Source: Leptasterias polaris (lineage: Eukaryota > Echinodermata > Asteroidea > Forcipulatida > Asteriidae). From it: a DNA stretch of 64,000 nucleotides. The position numbers were made by a program, and so were the translations under genes. The notes below the pieces were generated by a model. It was not told where the DNA came from and searched no databases. It was given only the letters and a program-made list of their open reading frames with translations. Every line of letters begins with the position of its first letter. Position 1 is the first letter of the stretch. Shown here one piece after another: positions 25,214 through 36,952 of this stretch. Location: positions 434,001-498,000 of the forward strand of contig JAZGTN010000190.1 in assembly GCA_037783415.1 (NCBI GenBank), read 5' to 3'.

Positions 25214-27000
25214 GTAGTTTCTTTCCCGGCGGCATATTCCCATTCGCAATTTTGTTTTTATTTATCTCAAAATTACTCTTTTATGATATCTCAATTGTAA
25301 TTTTGTTTTACATTGAATTTTCAATAAATACATTTCATAAGCAACTGAAACCAACGTGCCAATTCTTCCGTCGTTCCGGCACTAAGTCCCCCCCCCCCCC
25401 TTTTCAAGGGATTGCCGGACGAGTTTAAAGATACTAGGCCCTACTGCACCAGATTTTGAGAAACGCCGGATAGTACCTTTTTTTAATACGCATGAAACCT
25501 GCTCCGACCAGATCCAAACGCATGTCAACAAGTGTTGTTTCCTTTCCATTTTTTTAAAGTTGGCTATGTGCAGGTATTAAAAAAGCCTGCAATCCAACCC
25601 TTTCCAAATTACCCGTCAAATTCATGCCCAGGTTAAACTTGTCATTGCATTTTTTAACAGTAATCTGATATAGATGATTTTTGTGTGACGCGACTTTCGC
25701 AAAACAAATGATTATCGGTAGGATCTGGGTTTGCCGTCCACTTACTCAAGGTTAAACGTACTACATCCATGCATACTTGGTCTAGTTGATATGTGGGAGT
25801 AAAATTGTATTTGAGCCTGTTGATGTTACATCATTTTTTCCGGTAAAGCTAAAAGATCGATATAGATCAAAAGTGCTTTAAAAAGTGTGGCTATTTCTCT
25901 GTTTTTAGGCGTATGAAGGTTTGATTGTTAACCCCCCCAAAACGCCAAAGCTCAAAGCTTCGGGGGGCTTCGCCCCTGGACCCCCACCAGAGCTTCGCCC
26001 TGGAACCCACCAGGGGCCGTAACGCCGGCCCCTGGACCCCACCCATTACATTGTTTTTGTGTTTACCCTAAGACATAATCCTCCTGGGCGCGCAGTTGCT
26101 GTCAACGATGCTAATCTAACAAGTATGCAGGGAGTTTGTCATTGTAAAATAACCCCCCCCCCCACGACTGTTTTAAGATGCATCGGTAACAAAGAAGAGA
26201 CGTTGAAGAATTCAAAAATTCACAGGGACCCCGGTTAACATACATGAATATTGTTCATTGGCAAATAGGTGATGGGGGGGGGGGAATGAAGGGGGGGGGG
26301 GGGGAATGAAGGGGTGGAGATTGTCGATTATTAACAGTTTATGTGTTTCAAGTATAAGATTAATACAGCAAGTATGTTGGACATTTATTAGTGTTTCTCG
26401 TTCTTTCTCTCTCTGAACCAAGTCTAAGTTTTATAACAATTGTATGTAAATATTTATAGTAAGGAGAGCTTGTCTAGGCCATTCAGACATACTAGAACCC
26501 TCCAGCTTCAGGGGGCTGAGCCCCCTGAACCCCCGCCAAGGGCTTCGCCCCTGAAGCCCACCAGGGGCCCTTGAGCGGGGCCCTGGACCCCACGCCGTAA
26601 GTGCACCTGCTGGTTCCCCCCCCCCCACATTTCAAGACGGATTGACGCCCCTGACAGTAAGTACTTTCATATAGAAACACGCAATTTTCTTGGTGTCTTA
26701 TGTCTTTTCGCTGATGTTTTTTGTGTCTGGTGATCTGTAAAATGTTGCTAAGAGCCCGCTGGCTGGAGTCCGACCGCCGTAGCTAAAACCCTACCTAAGA
26801 CAATAATAGTACCCTTCCAAATTGGATGAAGATCCTTGGTATCAAAACTTTAAAAATAATAGTGACACCTGTCAACTCCGTTGTAAAGAAACTACTGGGT
26901 CCTTAATTACTGTCATCAGTAAAAACAACTTTAAAAAAACACAGTTTACCGTTTAGTATGGATTTATTAATTTTAGAAACAACTTCAATATTGTCAAAGA
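25214..27000. other. Spacer, non-coding, with GC-rich repeat blocks
   Basis: No gene. Two GC-rich blocks at about 25925-26045 and 26495-26655 share GCTTCGCCCCTG, CCCACCAGGGGCC and GGACCCCA words and contain internal palindromes. The second ends GACGCCCCTGACAG, a possible hAT-like terminus. Several C and G homopolymers lie at 25389-25401, 26152-26164 and 26274-26303. Confidence 0.55.
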
Positions 27001-27012
27001 ATGTCCACTAAC

Positions 27013-27334
27013 CTGGAATTTCGTCAGTGCTGTTACTTAACCAGACTTGGCTCGGAAGATCGTCCGACGGGAGACTGGCAAATATATTGTCAATATACGC
27101 CATGGTGAATGTGAGTTCCTCAAGGGTCGTGACTGTGGCCAGTTCGGCAACGTGTCCAGTGTGGCTGAACTGCTTACAGAACATCTCAGCTTCATCGTAG
27201 GAGAGGTCCTCAGGGAAATAGCGGTAGCAATAGTTTCCATTCTCCATCCATTCGAACTTGCACGGTGAGCAGGACAGACTCAAACCACAAAGGGCTGATA
27301 CAACAGCTACGGTTAAGATGAACCGGCTACCCAT
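27013..27334 (-). CDS. Exon 1 of a secreted C-type lectin-domain gene (signal peptide plus N-terminal half of the domain)
   Basis: The start Met at 27334 opens a 107-codon exon plus one base, ending at donor CCAG|GTTAGT (phase 1). Residues 1-21 are a typical signal peptide (MGSRFILTVAVV, then ALCGLSLS). A C-type lectin start follows: Cys22, Cys25, Trp29, Cys36 in NYCYRYF, and Cys53 in the SYDEAEMFCKQF helix. ELATVTTLEEL and VWLSNSTDEIP come next, where the family usually has its WIGL strand. The second half of the domain, with the WND and carbohydrate-contact loop, is not in this exon. The next exon must lie at lower coordinates; the LamG exon at 3338 is phase-compatible, which would make the first intron about 23.7 kb and place the left palindrome arm inside it. 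The product is secreted; ligand unknown. Confidence 0.85.
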
Positions 27335-27510
27335 TACAATTGATGACTGTGACCCACAACTAAGTCATTCCGTGAATTGCTCTCAAAGCTCCTGATTATA
27401 GCAACTACCAATTTAGTGGTTTTCATGCGGAGGGCGAATTATAGCCTGAGATAAAAACTATGTTTCGATTATACCAACTACCCATTCAGTTGTTTTAATG
27501 CAAAAACGAT
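27335..27510 (-). promoter_or_regulatory. Putative upstream region of the lectin gene, with a duplicated 35-bp box
   Basis: Two near-identical blocks, GATTATAGCAACTACC at about 27394 and GATTATACCAACTACC at about 27467, lie 73 bp apart directly upstream of the start codon. On the minus strand each gives a TATAATC core, a weak TATA-like candidate. No transcription start can be fixed from sequence alone. Confidence 0.35.
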
Positions 27511-27849
27511 ATATAGCCACAGACAGTCAGAGTATATCTGCTAGCACATATAGCTGTTCTGAAAGACTGCATTTTAATAAAACCCTCGTGACTTTGCAGA
27601 AGGGGAGGAGCTTTCGTTTGCAAAGTGGATCACTCAGGCGTGAAGTAGGTGACTGTTTTCTCAATGCATCTCCTTTGCCTGCTTTGACGAATAATCGCCC
27701 ATCATAACCAAATACATCTTTGTATAATTTAATTTATTTACATTGGCCTATGCAGCAATTTTTAGACAATTCGGTAGTTTGTGAACTTGCAAAATTTAGT
27801 TAACCTTGCATGATGCCATCAGGCACTAAACAAGTGTCAATTTTTAAAT

Positions 27850-28281
27850 AAACAGTCAATACTCCGCATTATTAGTTTTAATTGTTTTTATCTCAAACAT
27901 TCCAAGTTTCCCGAACTACACCTAGCTAAATAGCGTGCCAACTGTCGTTACCATCGGGGTTGTTCTTCACACACACAAATCCACCAAGGACCAGCTCACC
28001 CGGTTTTCCCCTAGGAATTATACAGCAATAACATAGCCTTGGACATGATTACCACGAATTGGTGAAATTAGTATAAACTATAAAATAGAGAAAATTACTT
28101 GGCGGGAATGCTACTTAAACTTGTATGTAATGTATTTAATTGAACAGTCAATACTCCGCAGTTATATATATTTGTGTATCTAAAACATTCCAAGTTCCCC
28201 AACCACACCTAGCCAAATAGCGTGCCAACTGTCTAGTTACCATCGGGGTTGTTCTTCACACACAAAAATCCACCTAGGACT
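27850..28281. repeat. Direct duplication, two units about 293 bp apart
   Basis: Both units run from ACAGTCAATACTCCGCA through AATAGCGTGCCAACTGTC to TGTTCTTCACACACA. About 135 bp is recognisable in each, with small indels. No coding seen. Confidence 0.85.
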
Positions 28282-28967
28282 AAATGTAATTTATATATTT
28301 TTACGCTTCTGAGTTTTTCGCAATTATCGATCGAAAGGTTAGGCCCAAACTTCAAGGTATAACAATACCAGAAATACTTCTGCCGTTGACAGCGCGCGTC
28401 AAAATGACAATACCTTTACGTCATGTGTGGGAGTTTGCTTTGTTCTACCTCCATGCTGCAACAAAGCGGCCATACAAAACGGAGCTCCCACGTATGACGT
28501 AACATGAGTGTTAACATAACGGGGCTTTTCGCGAAAGTTTTCGAAAAGCACCGGAGAAGGATATTCCAAAAGATTGTTTTTTAATCAAGTCTGAAAAATT
28601 TACGAAATGAGAGATCGATTTATGTAACTAACCGAGCGTTTTGACAAAAGGTCCGGGTGTTAGACAGTGAGCGTCCTCGTTTCGTTTTGGGGGTAAAACA
28701 ACTATTAGGACGTCGATGAAAACAAATCCAAATAGTGGAAATTAAAAAACAATAAAATGAGAAAGTCTCATTTTACTGGGTCAACTTGTGTTCACTTTGA
28801 AGATAGCAACTGTAAGTGAAGTTACTTTAAAAGGGTTAGGTGCATCGGTGCATGTCATTTGCATAATTTTCCAGACCTTTATAATGGTAATACACCAAAT
28901 TGTTAACACAGATAGGCCGTATAATGGATTTTAAACTCGACCTTTATCCCCTGGGATGTTTTACCAA

Positions 28968-29297
28968 TAGACCCCTTTATAAGAAGTATTACTTATTATT
29001 ATATGACGTCACACTCTCACAAAGTGCCCTCACTAATGCAAAAGGAGGCAATCATTGGACGATAAGTGGTGTTCTTTGTGCGTAAAAACGTGAGCGTGAC
29101 CCGAACGTCCCTGTAGCGTTTCGCGTTATGCGGGGGTCTCTGCGCAACGTTAAATGCACGCATAGGTCACGCGCACGTTGTTACGCACAAAGAACAGCTA
29201 TCGTCCAAAAATGTGCCTCATTTGTCCTTAGTGAGGGCGCTTTTTTACCTCAGTGAGGGCGCTTTTTGAGCATGTGACGTCAAATGCAAGGGGTCTG
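28968..29297. mobile_element. Foldback element
   Basis: Imperfect inverted halves: AGACCCCTT, TGACGTCA, then GTGCCCTCACTAA and TTCTTTGTGCGTAA on the left, answered by TTACGCACAAAGAA, TTAGTGAGGGCGC, TGACGTCA and AAGGGGTCT on the right. A degenerate relative lies at about 30675-30895, sharing GTAGCGTTT and GCGTTATGC. Non-coding. Confidence 0.7.
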
Positions 29298-30688
29298 TCC
29301 AATTAGTGAACGTAAGGGACGGACGTAAACTTAAAAATAACGTGCAAGAGTGTGCAGTAGGCCAAATCTAACTGGCCTGTACATGTCACGTGGGTACCTA
29401 ATTATTCCGTTTTCGTATGCCAAGTTCTGAATAGGAGGTCGGCCATATAACAATGAATTATTATTTTTTTATTTTTTTTGGGGGGACAATGTGGCTTTCT
29501 TTATTAATAATAGCCTAATCCCGGTGGTTGAAAAGGGTAAATTAGACGCGTTTTACAAATGGCCAATCACAGAATAAGAACATTTTTAATAAGAATTCCA
29601 CAATTACATTTAAAGTGCTGCAACGGCGACATTATTCATGGTACAAATTAATTATGAAAAGTAAAAATTATCTACTTGTACAATTATGGACAACTTTCAA
29701 TCTCGTGCCAGGTATCTCCGTCTCGAGCATACATCTTAAAAATAAGTACCCTTTCTTTGTTTTCTAGGATAGGGAAGTGATCTTAATATTGTTTCCCAAT
29801 GTTCAATTTCTAGGGAATTTCACACCCGCATTTTGCTTGTAAATCAGCCCCCCCCCCCATAGAAATCAGAACGTGCATGCAGCCCCTTAGATACTTCAGT
29901 GGGGTGGGGGTGTCGGTGGGGTACACATGTAATCAGGGGAGGGGCGGGGCGGGCGCCCCCCAAAAATGTATATATAAGTTTATAATAAATAAATAAACTA
30001 CAATTTTAAAAAAGTCCCCAAAATCACCAAAGAAGAAAAATAATTGACCCAAATATTAAAAAAATGGTGCGCACAAAAAAAACAAATAAGCGCAAACATA
30101 AACCATTGGGCCTTCATTTTCAAAAATGTTCCAACTCCCCCCCCCCCCCACCCCCTTCCGCGTCGCCGGCGACGGGCGGCACTAACATTCATTTTCGCCC
30201 CCCCCCCCCCCCCCCCCCGCCCTCCCCAAGCCACCCTATTAATTGCGTCCGCCATAATGGTGTAAAATACTTTGACTACAATTTAATAAAACTAGGCCTA
30301 TATAGTCTATAAGTCATGAGATTACAACAATTAATGTCACTCAGTTCAATTTGGGGTTGAACCAACGACCTCCGGCTAAACGTACACAACCAACTGACCT
30401 GTCAATTCAATTTGAATAGCAAGCTTTTCCAGTGACTGTCCACGACCACACATCTCTTATGTAATACGAACAATAGGGCAATAGGTGCCTCTCAGTGAAC
30501 GGGGGCGTGTCCGACCACCTCGCAGACAATGCAGCTTTGCATCATCCAACAGTAATGAGGTGACAGGCAGTTCTCCTGGTGTAAGAAAATCGGGTGACCA
30601 ATCAAAGTTCATGTTACAAACCCGAACGTAACCATACGTCCATTTTAAGTTTACGTCCGTCCCTTACGTTCACTGACAGACCTGGTGG
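29290..30688. mobile_element. Inverted-repeat pair about 1.3 kb apart
   Basis: The left end, GTGAACGTAAGGGACGGACG then TAAACTTAAAA, is repeated as its reverse complement at about 30645-30688, framed by GGTCTGTC on both sides. Inside are C-rich tracts (30139-30218) and no transposase. Possibly a composite or non-autonomous transposon. Confidence 0.65.
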
Positions 30689-31640
30689 CCCCTTGCACAA
30701 AACGTAGCGTAGGGTCTATCCTTTCCGCCATTAAAAAAAAATAAAATAAAAATGCACTAGGGAATAAACCCCTTACATATAACGACACACTCTAAAAAGC
30801 ACCCGCACTGAGGCCAAAGGAAACAGATGATTAGGTGTTCTTTAAGCTGAAAAACTGTAGCGTTTTGCGTTATGCAAGGGGTCTACTGACTCCTAAAAAG
30901 GCGGAAATGGTAGACGTGCATTGTTTGGAGATGCATTCCGTGTTGTGCAAATGGTAGTTTTGTGTCGTGATGACTTGCTCCATTAATTGTGTACAACCTG
31001 AAGCTGAGAGAGAGTGCAACCGGGCCTTCAAGTCATTAGTTGAGTTGTCCTTGAACACAACACCCGTTATTAATCTGTTGTCAAACTGGTGTTTCCGACC
31101 CCTTTATAACCCTGGACAGATTAATTGCAACGAATACTACCGGAATTAGTATCACGAGACAGTTTGGAAATAAGCTTTTGGTACTCAGTCATGTGGTGAA
31201 AAAATAGGTCTACGTAGTGTTGTTTGTAAACAAGAAGTTAACAGACACAGTCGGTGTGTTTTCAATACCGTTTTATTGTACTTCAAATACATCTCAGTGT
31301 TTTTACATATATTTGATAACATTATGTGGAAATGTTTCTTCTACTGTACAGTGCCTCATGAGATTAAGCATTGTGCATTTATGTACTATCCATGAGCTTC
31401 AAATACTTACGGTGGTATTATCAAATTATGCAGTGTACGTAGATTCAGCAGTGCATACCGTAAACAGAAAATTCCTGTCCCTCGGTGGGCGGGGCTAAGA
31501 ACTAACTTGTGGGGCTTTATAGTTTACAATAATTGACTATAGTGCATTTCAGTTGATGTACTGAATCGAACATGTATATGCATTACGAAGCAGAATAGTC
31601 TGGATGGAACTTGTTACCTTCGTGACCATATTCTTAAAGC
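30689..31640. other. Non-coding
   Basis: Apart from the foldback relative noted at 30675-30895, no feature is supported. The ORFs here lack recognisable domains. Confidence 0.4.
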
Positions 31641-31642
31641 TC

Positions 31643-31823
31643 CCGGGGTAGAATACACCGATCCATTAAGCCACACCCATTTCTCATTGACCAATCACAA
31701 CCGCGAAATATGATCACCATTTGAGCCGTTTGGTGATCTTTGCACTAATGGTGATCGGGTTTCGCGGCTGTGATTGGTCAACTCGTAAGGAGGCGGGGCT
31801 TAATGGATCGATCTATTTAACCG
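31643..31823. mobile_element. Short MITE with CCAAT-bearing arms
   Basis: The inverted arms share GATCCATTAAGCC and TTGACCAATCACA followed by CCGCGAAA and GATCACCA. Each arm carries a CCAAT core beside a TTCGCGG word, so the element brings paired promoter-like motifs. The interior is about 50 bp. Confidence 0.75.
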
Positions 31824-32369
31824 GATCAGGGTCATGTGGGGTCTGACCCATTTATGTGTCACTTTGATCCCAAATGACCCCAATATGGGTCAAACTGACG
31901 CAGAGTCTGAGTAAAACTCACTTGTTTAACCACATTCCGGGTCAGGTCCAAGGGACCCAGAACTCGTGCCAGTTGTGACCAGTTGTGACCAGCACTCACA
32001 CAGGCCTACTGGAAATTCCGATTGGGCGCGCGTTCAGGAAACGCGCGTGCAATCGGACATTTCGGTATGACATGCTATTAATTATTATTAGGTTGTAAAG
32101 TTGACAGACTGTTTGGAAGAAAAACTTATTGTTTCGCCAAAGGGTTTTAGAAACTGCTAATACATATGTATAGTTTATTCAGTGTCGTACGGGGGTGGTG
32201 CAAGGCAATTATTCTAAGCAGGAACCCCCCCCCCCCACACCTCTCCTCGCCCCTGCTGCAATTCCCACACCAGTGAACACAAATAATTGAATGTTAATGT
32301 TGGTCATTCTATTTGATAAACAAACATTACATAACGGCAGTTTGCATTCTGATTTACTTAGAATACATT
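31824..32369. other. Non-coding, with a GGGTCA-rich block
   Basis: From 31840 to 31990 many GGGTCA / TGACCC words occur. Similar blocks lie at 2230-2345, 52510-52590 and 59745-59830, suggesting a degenerate dispersed repeat. A C run is at 32226-32236. Confidence 0.45.
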
Positions 32370-32708
32370 TGGTAACGGCAATAAAAACTAGCTCGGTTGG
32401 AAGTACAGCAGAGTTTGATATGAAGCATTATGAAAATCGTTTTACTTCGAAGTAATGTGGTTATGGAAAAAGATGTCAGTTTGTATGCTCCAAAATTTGA
32501 ATCTGAGAAAGTTTACTGCCATACACGTTCCTCATTGTGTATTCTAAATTACCAAGTATTCTTCCTTCACGTGGACATAACCGCTCCGGATTTAAGACAA
32601 TATCTCAAAACGCTACCACCTTTTGAAGTGACATTTTCACAAGTTAGTTTTATTCAACATACGATTAAACCAATCAAACGCTTCCCAAAAATGATAAATT
32701 CCCTTTAA
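32370..32708 (+). repeat. Dispersed repeat family C, copy 2
   Basis: Relative of 9302-9690 and 54655-55040, with the shared ACTTCGAAGTAATGTGGTTA core and a closing AATTCCCTTTAA-like end. The 92-codon ORF it contains has no domain. Confidence 0.65.
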
Positions 32709-33724
32709 CAAACAGATCAGTTCAAAAGACAAAACAAATTAACTGACAAAAAACCGACAGCTGTATGTAAACATATTTTTCCCGTCGTGGAGGAACTTTG
32801 GTGCACCAACAATTTATCTAGGGTCATCGAAACCTGAGGTGTCTTGTGGGGGGGGGGGGGGGTTATATTGGGATACTGTCGACCCCGTACACTGTCCCTC
32901 TGTCCTTCGCCTGCGCTAAAGCAATGCTTAAAGCTTTCCAGGTTAATAAACATAGAGGAATCATTCTTGGTCAAGGTCTTCGTGGCTTAGACAAGCCTGT
33001 CAAGCCACTAAGCGTGAATAAGGGAGCATCACTTACACTTAACCTTTACAGTTAAATGTTGCATTTGTGTTGTTAAATTGTTGGTAAAGGTTCAAATATA
33101 AAATATTCATAATGAGTATGCAATTTAGTAAAAGGAAAAAACGGGGAGACCTTTCAAACCTAATTGTAACGTTTTAGGTGTGAAATTATTCATATTGTTT
33201 GAAAAACTAATTATTTATAATGTTTAAGCAAAGTGTTGAAAGGCATGGTATTGCATTTAATTGGTTTTGAACCGGAGAGTCTGGTTGTGAAACTGTACAG
33301 GCTTGATTGGTAGTGTCAATTAATTGTGTCCGTTTGTCACACTGTTCTTATAGGGGTTGGTCCACTCGAGTGAACGTCCACTCGACTAGCAGGCTGGCTA
33401 TTGGGTCCGTCCGTAACGCATTGTTTTGAACGTACGCTTAATTAATTAAATCATTATTTTGATTCATTTAATTCATTTTATTTCGTTTGTTTTATTATTT
33501 GTCATAATTGTTTTAATGAGTATTACCTGTAACTAATTTTGCTGTTACTTTGGCATTTATGCAAAATTGGCGTATTGCAATGTTTCGCCTGCCTTACAAA
33601 AAATGCAAGTTTACGATTGTTATTTTTAAGTAGTGTCGTCGTTTATATTTTCTCAACGTAGTGTTAATTTAAAAACTAAAATTTTCAATAAAGATGCAAT
33701 GAAAGTCATCTATGAAAACTTCAT
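32709..33724. other. Non-coding
   Basis: No supported gene. A run of 13 or more G lies near 32849. Confidence 0.4.
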
Positions 33725-34140
33725 AATAATAATAATAATAACTAGTTCTTATATAGCGCATTTCACAATAACGTCTCAATGCGCTTTACATTAGTGCCCT
33801 GGTCATTGTGCCAATAACGTTCCTTTAATCTTTCTCAGCTCCCTGGGGAGTATACAACCCTGGGCTACCGTGGCGCTCCAAAGGCTTTTTCCAAACACAA
33901 TTTCAACCTCTACCCTTGCAGGTACCCATTTATACCCCTGGGTGAAGAGAAGCAATTATTGCAATGTGTATTGCTCAAGGACACAAGCGTCATGACCGGG
34001 ACTCATTTGACCACAGTGTCTACTTGTTGAATCATAGAGAAAGGTACTTTCTCTATGGTTGAATAAACAAGGGGGAGTGCAGAAACCTGCCACTGTGCTT
34101 TCATTAAGAACGTCGACTCCATCTACATTAATAAAGCAAG
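33725..34140. repeat. Dispersed repeat with (AAT)n start and GCGCATTTCACAA block
   Basis: Begins with an AAT microsatellite, then CTTATATAGCGCATTTCACA and CAATGCGCTTTACAT, a pattern I recall from widely dispersed repeats of marine invertebrate genomes. No coding seen. Confidence 0.5.
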
Positions 34141-34324
34141 TTGACAGCGGGTACCAACCGCATGTCTAGCCGCAGATTTCACAAACAGACACCACGGAAA
34201 TGTTATTCTCCCAAAACGGAGTCATCAATTTAATTAGGTTTGGGTTGTTCGCCAAATTTCTTTGAGTTGGCGCAAAATGGTTTGTTTAAACCATTTACTA
34301 AACGGTACCAAGCACAGACTGCAA

Positions 34325-34465
34325 ACGTTCAATAAAATATGCTAATTTTGAAGTGGTTAATTTTTTATTTATTTTTTATATTTTTTTTTACCAAATACAG
34401 ACTGCAAACGTAAAATAAAATATGCTAATTTTGAAGTGGTTTAGTTTGTTTTTGTTTTTTTTGTT
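34325..34465. repeat. Two-unit direct repeat, 75-bp period
   Basis: CAGACTGCAAACGT and AAAATATGCTAATTTTGAAG occur twice, 75 bp apart, each followed by a T-rich run. Confidence 0.8.
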
Positions 34466-34842
34466 TATGCGCCACTCTGACGGTAAAATGAAGTTCAGGC
34501 TCACTTACTGGTAAGTAATCCACAATTTACAAATGCAATACATCATTCCTTGTCGTTGAGTGCTTATTTTGGTTGGTCACAGCCGTCAGTGCTGTAATCA
34601 GCTGTCATCAGCTTGCCGTCATTTTTTGAACATAATTATAGACTGTGCAAGTCTCGTGTATTTGAATTTAGGACCAAAGTGGTCCCACAAAAATTTATTC
34701 GAATACGCACAAAACTTGCACTATCTATTGGGGCTATATCTGTGCTCCTTTACAAGTTGTCTGGAATTGTCCGTCGGCTTTTCCACCACCATCAAAGCGC
34801 TTTAAGTCTGGTGTGTAAAACTGTTGTGTCTCAACAACGTAT

Positions 34843-35915
34843 TGTGACGCGACAGGGTGCTTACCCGGTTAATAAATATTCCATGTTAAAATGCAGAAGT
34901 GTAAAGGCTATGACACGCGATTGAGGGCGCTAGCGCTAGCAGCATAGGCGTAGTGTTAAAGCATAGGCGAAGCAGCGCGTGCACTGAGTGGACGGCGAGG
35001 GTCACCGTTCACTCATGTGAGGCGTACAGCGCATGCGCGAGGCTGCACCAAAAGCTATATAAAGCGCGTGTTTCCGTGTGAGCAGCGTCCTTCCGCTGTG
35101 CTAGGATAAGGTGCGTACAAACTGATAGGCGGGTATAACCTCCTTGTATAACCAGGCGGTTGGGAATGTGGTAGGCTGTGTGGAGATAATAGGATTATCC
35201 TAGGATCCTAGCGGTTGTGCGATCGGAAATAGAGATCCCTGCCGAAACCCTGCAACGCAAGTTGCGCGGGGCGGTGACTCTATAATCTCCCGTGGCCTGA
35301 TCAGACCCTTGTGTCCCGGTGTGCGAGGCTGGCGGTACTGCCTCGTCCGTTGCTGTCATAGCGCTATCGAATAGAGTGAGAAAGGGCGTGAGACTATTAC
35401 CCGTGGGGCGTGCGATCGATTATTACGGGCGTGTTGCTGAAACCCATCAGTGCAAACTGCGTGGGGCGACATCCCTGTATTGTTATAGTCCCGACCTGCG
35501 TCATTCAAATCTTAACCGCATGTCCGTAGCAAACTGAGACGTGAGTCATAGACCTCCATTTTGTTGTGTAAAGGGCGCCACCTACGGTGGTTGAGGAGCC
35601 GAGAAGATTGTACAATAAAACATCTTTGTTGCCATGTGTGCTACTTGAAACCTTGTGTCATCCTGTGTTTGTTCTTGCTGTCTTCGTCTGGAGCCGAGTC
35701 TAGGAGTTAAGGGTCAGGGGTCATCAGTAGCATCCCGAGCAACGTACCATAATTATACCAGCACTGGGACGGTATATTTCTATCCCAACGGATCTGTCTC
35801 TAGCCGCTTAGAGCGTTTCCGGCCAGGCCGTCCGATGCCGACACTCTCTTAGGGTAGTTGTTCAGCAACTTCCTATTCGGGGGGGGGGGGGGGGGGGGGG
35901 GGGTGTCGCGCCACA
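34843..35915 (+). mobile_element. Solo LTR with 4-bp target duplication
   Basis: The element is 1073 bp and begins TGTGACGCGACA and ends TGTCGCGCCACA, so the ends are TG...CA and imperfectly inverted. GTAT flanks it on both sides (34839-34842 and 35916-35919), as expected for an integrase-made target duplication. Inside are a TATA box (TATATAAAG, 35056-35064) and a poly(A) signal (AATAAA, 35614-35619) on the plus strand. A 25-base G run sits just before the 3' end. No internal retroelement genes adjoin it, so it is a recombination-derived solo LTR, probably of a Ty3-type element. The ORFs inside are incidental. It is GC-richer than its surroundings. Confidence 0.85.
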
Positions 35916-36952
35916 GTATTCAAAGCTAACTCAAGTGTATTCATTTCGCCCTTTTCCTCATTAATTAAGCAAATGAAACTTTACCGAGCTATCTGTCTTC
36001 CTTTATGTTAATTTGCGGAAAAATGAGCAATGTGGTGACTGCTTTTTGGTGTTTTGAGTTTGTCCTTAGTCGTTTGTCTGTTAGCCCCTGTGTAATGGGA
36101 GTGTAAATTTCACCTTGAATTTATTTCAAACTGTCAATGTTAATAGACCAATTACACCGTGCGAACGGCGGGCGTTTCCAGAATCACCCACCCCATATAA
36201 ACGGATGCAGTGTTTGCACCCAGTCAATTCCGTGGCGGCTTTACCGGCGAAGTAAACTGGCGTATCAATTATAGTCCAGTTCCAACAATTCCGGTGAGCA
36301 TTACACGTCGTACGGAAACTGGACGTTGAAAGGGTTTCCTTCGTTTTCTGTGTTTTAAACTTCTTAGTAAACTGGCCAATACATATATAACAGGCAAGTT
36401 TCCGTTGGGCATCACACATCGTCAGGAAACTGAACACTGTAACAGTGTAAGAGTTTCCTTTTTTCTGGCGTGTCGAAACTCCTTGTTTTATGTTCAAAAT
36501 GTCACATTATATCACTCTTATTTACATGTACATGTGCAGTAATAGACATTACATGTACAGCTTTCCGTCAGTCAATACGCATGTACATGGTATACGGGAT
36601 TTATTTTAGATTAGGCCATGTTGTCAAGACAAATGATGGGAGAATACCCCCTTCATATCATAATGTGAAAAAAATGTGCACGCCATTTAAATAGTTTGTG
36701 TCATCAAATAATTCTTACGTGTTACAAAAGCCTGGTCGTTTAAGGGTGTGAAGTCTTTTATCTATATAGCGCCCTAAGCATTACTGGGTTTTGTACTTGA
36801 ACTTTGAAGTAATTTTAACACGATCAGTTTATACTATTAATGTGTCTTAGAGAATGTGAATGTGGACTTCCAGGCATTATGGGAATGTTGTAAGTTTATG
36901 TAGCTATTGAAATTTAGTGGTCCCGTTTCAAAGCTATCGGTTATTAACCATC

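Noticed and set aside
25063..25428. 121-codon ORF also seen on the complement at 36497-36126
   Set aside because: Conservation is explained by the palindrome itself. The frame has no domain and runs across the arm boundary into unrelated sequence.
35319..35852. ORFs in the solo LTR
   Set aside because: LTRs do not normally encode proteins, and no domain is visible.
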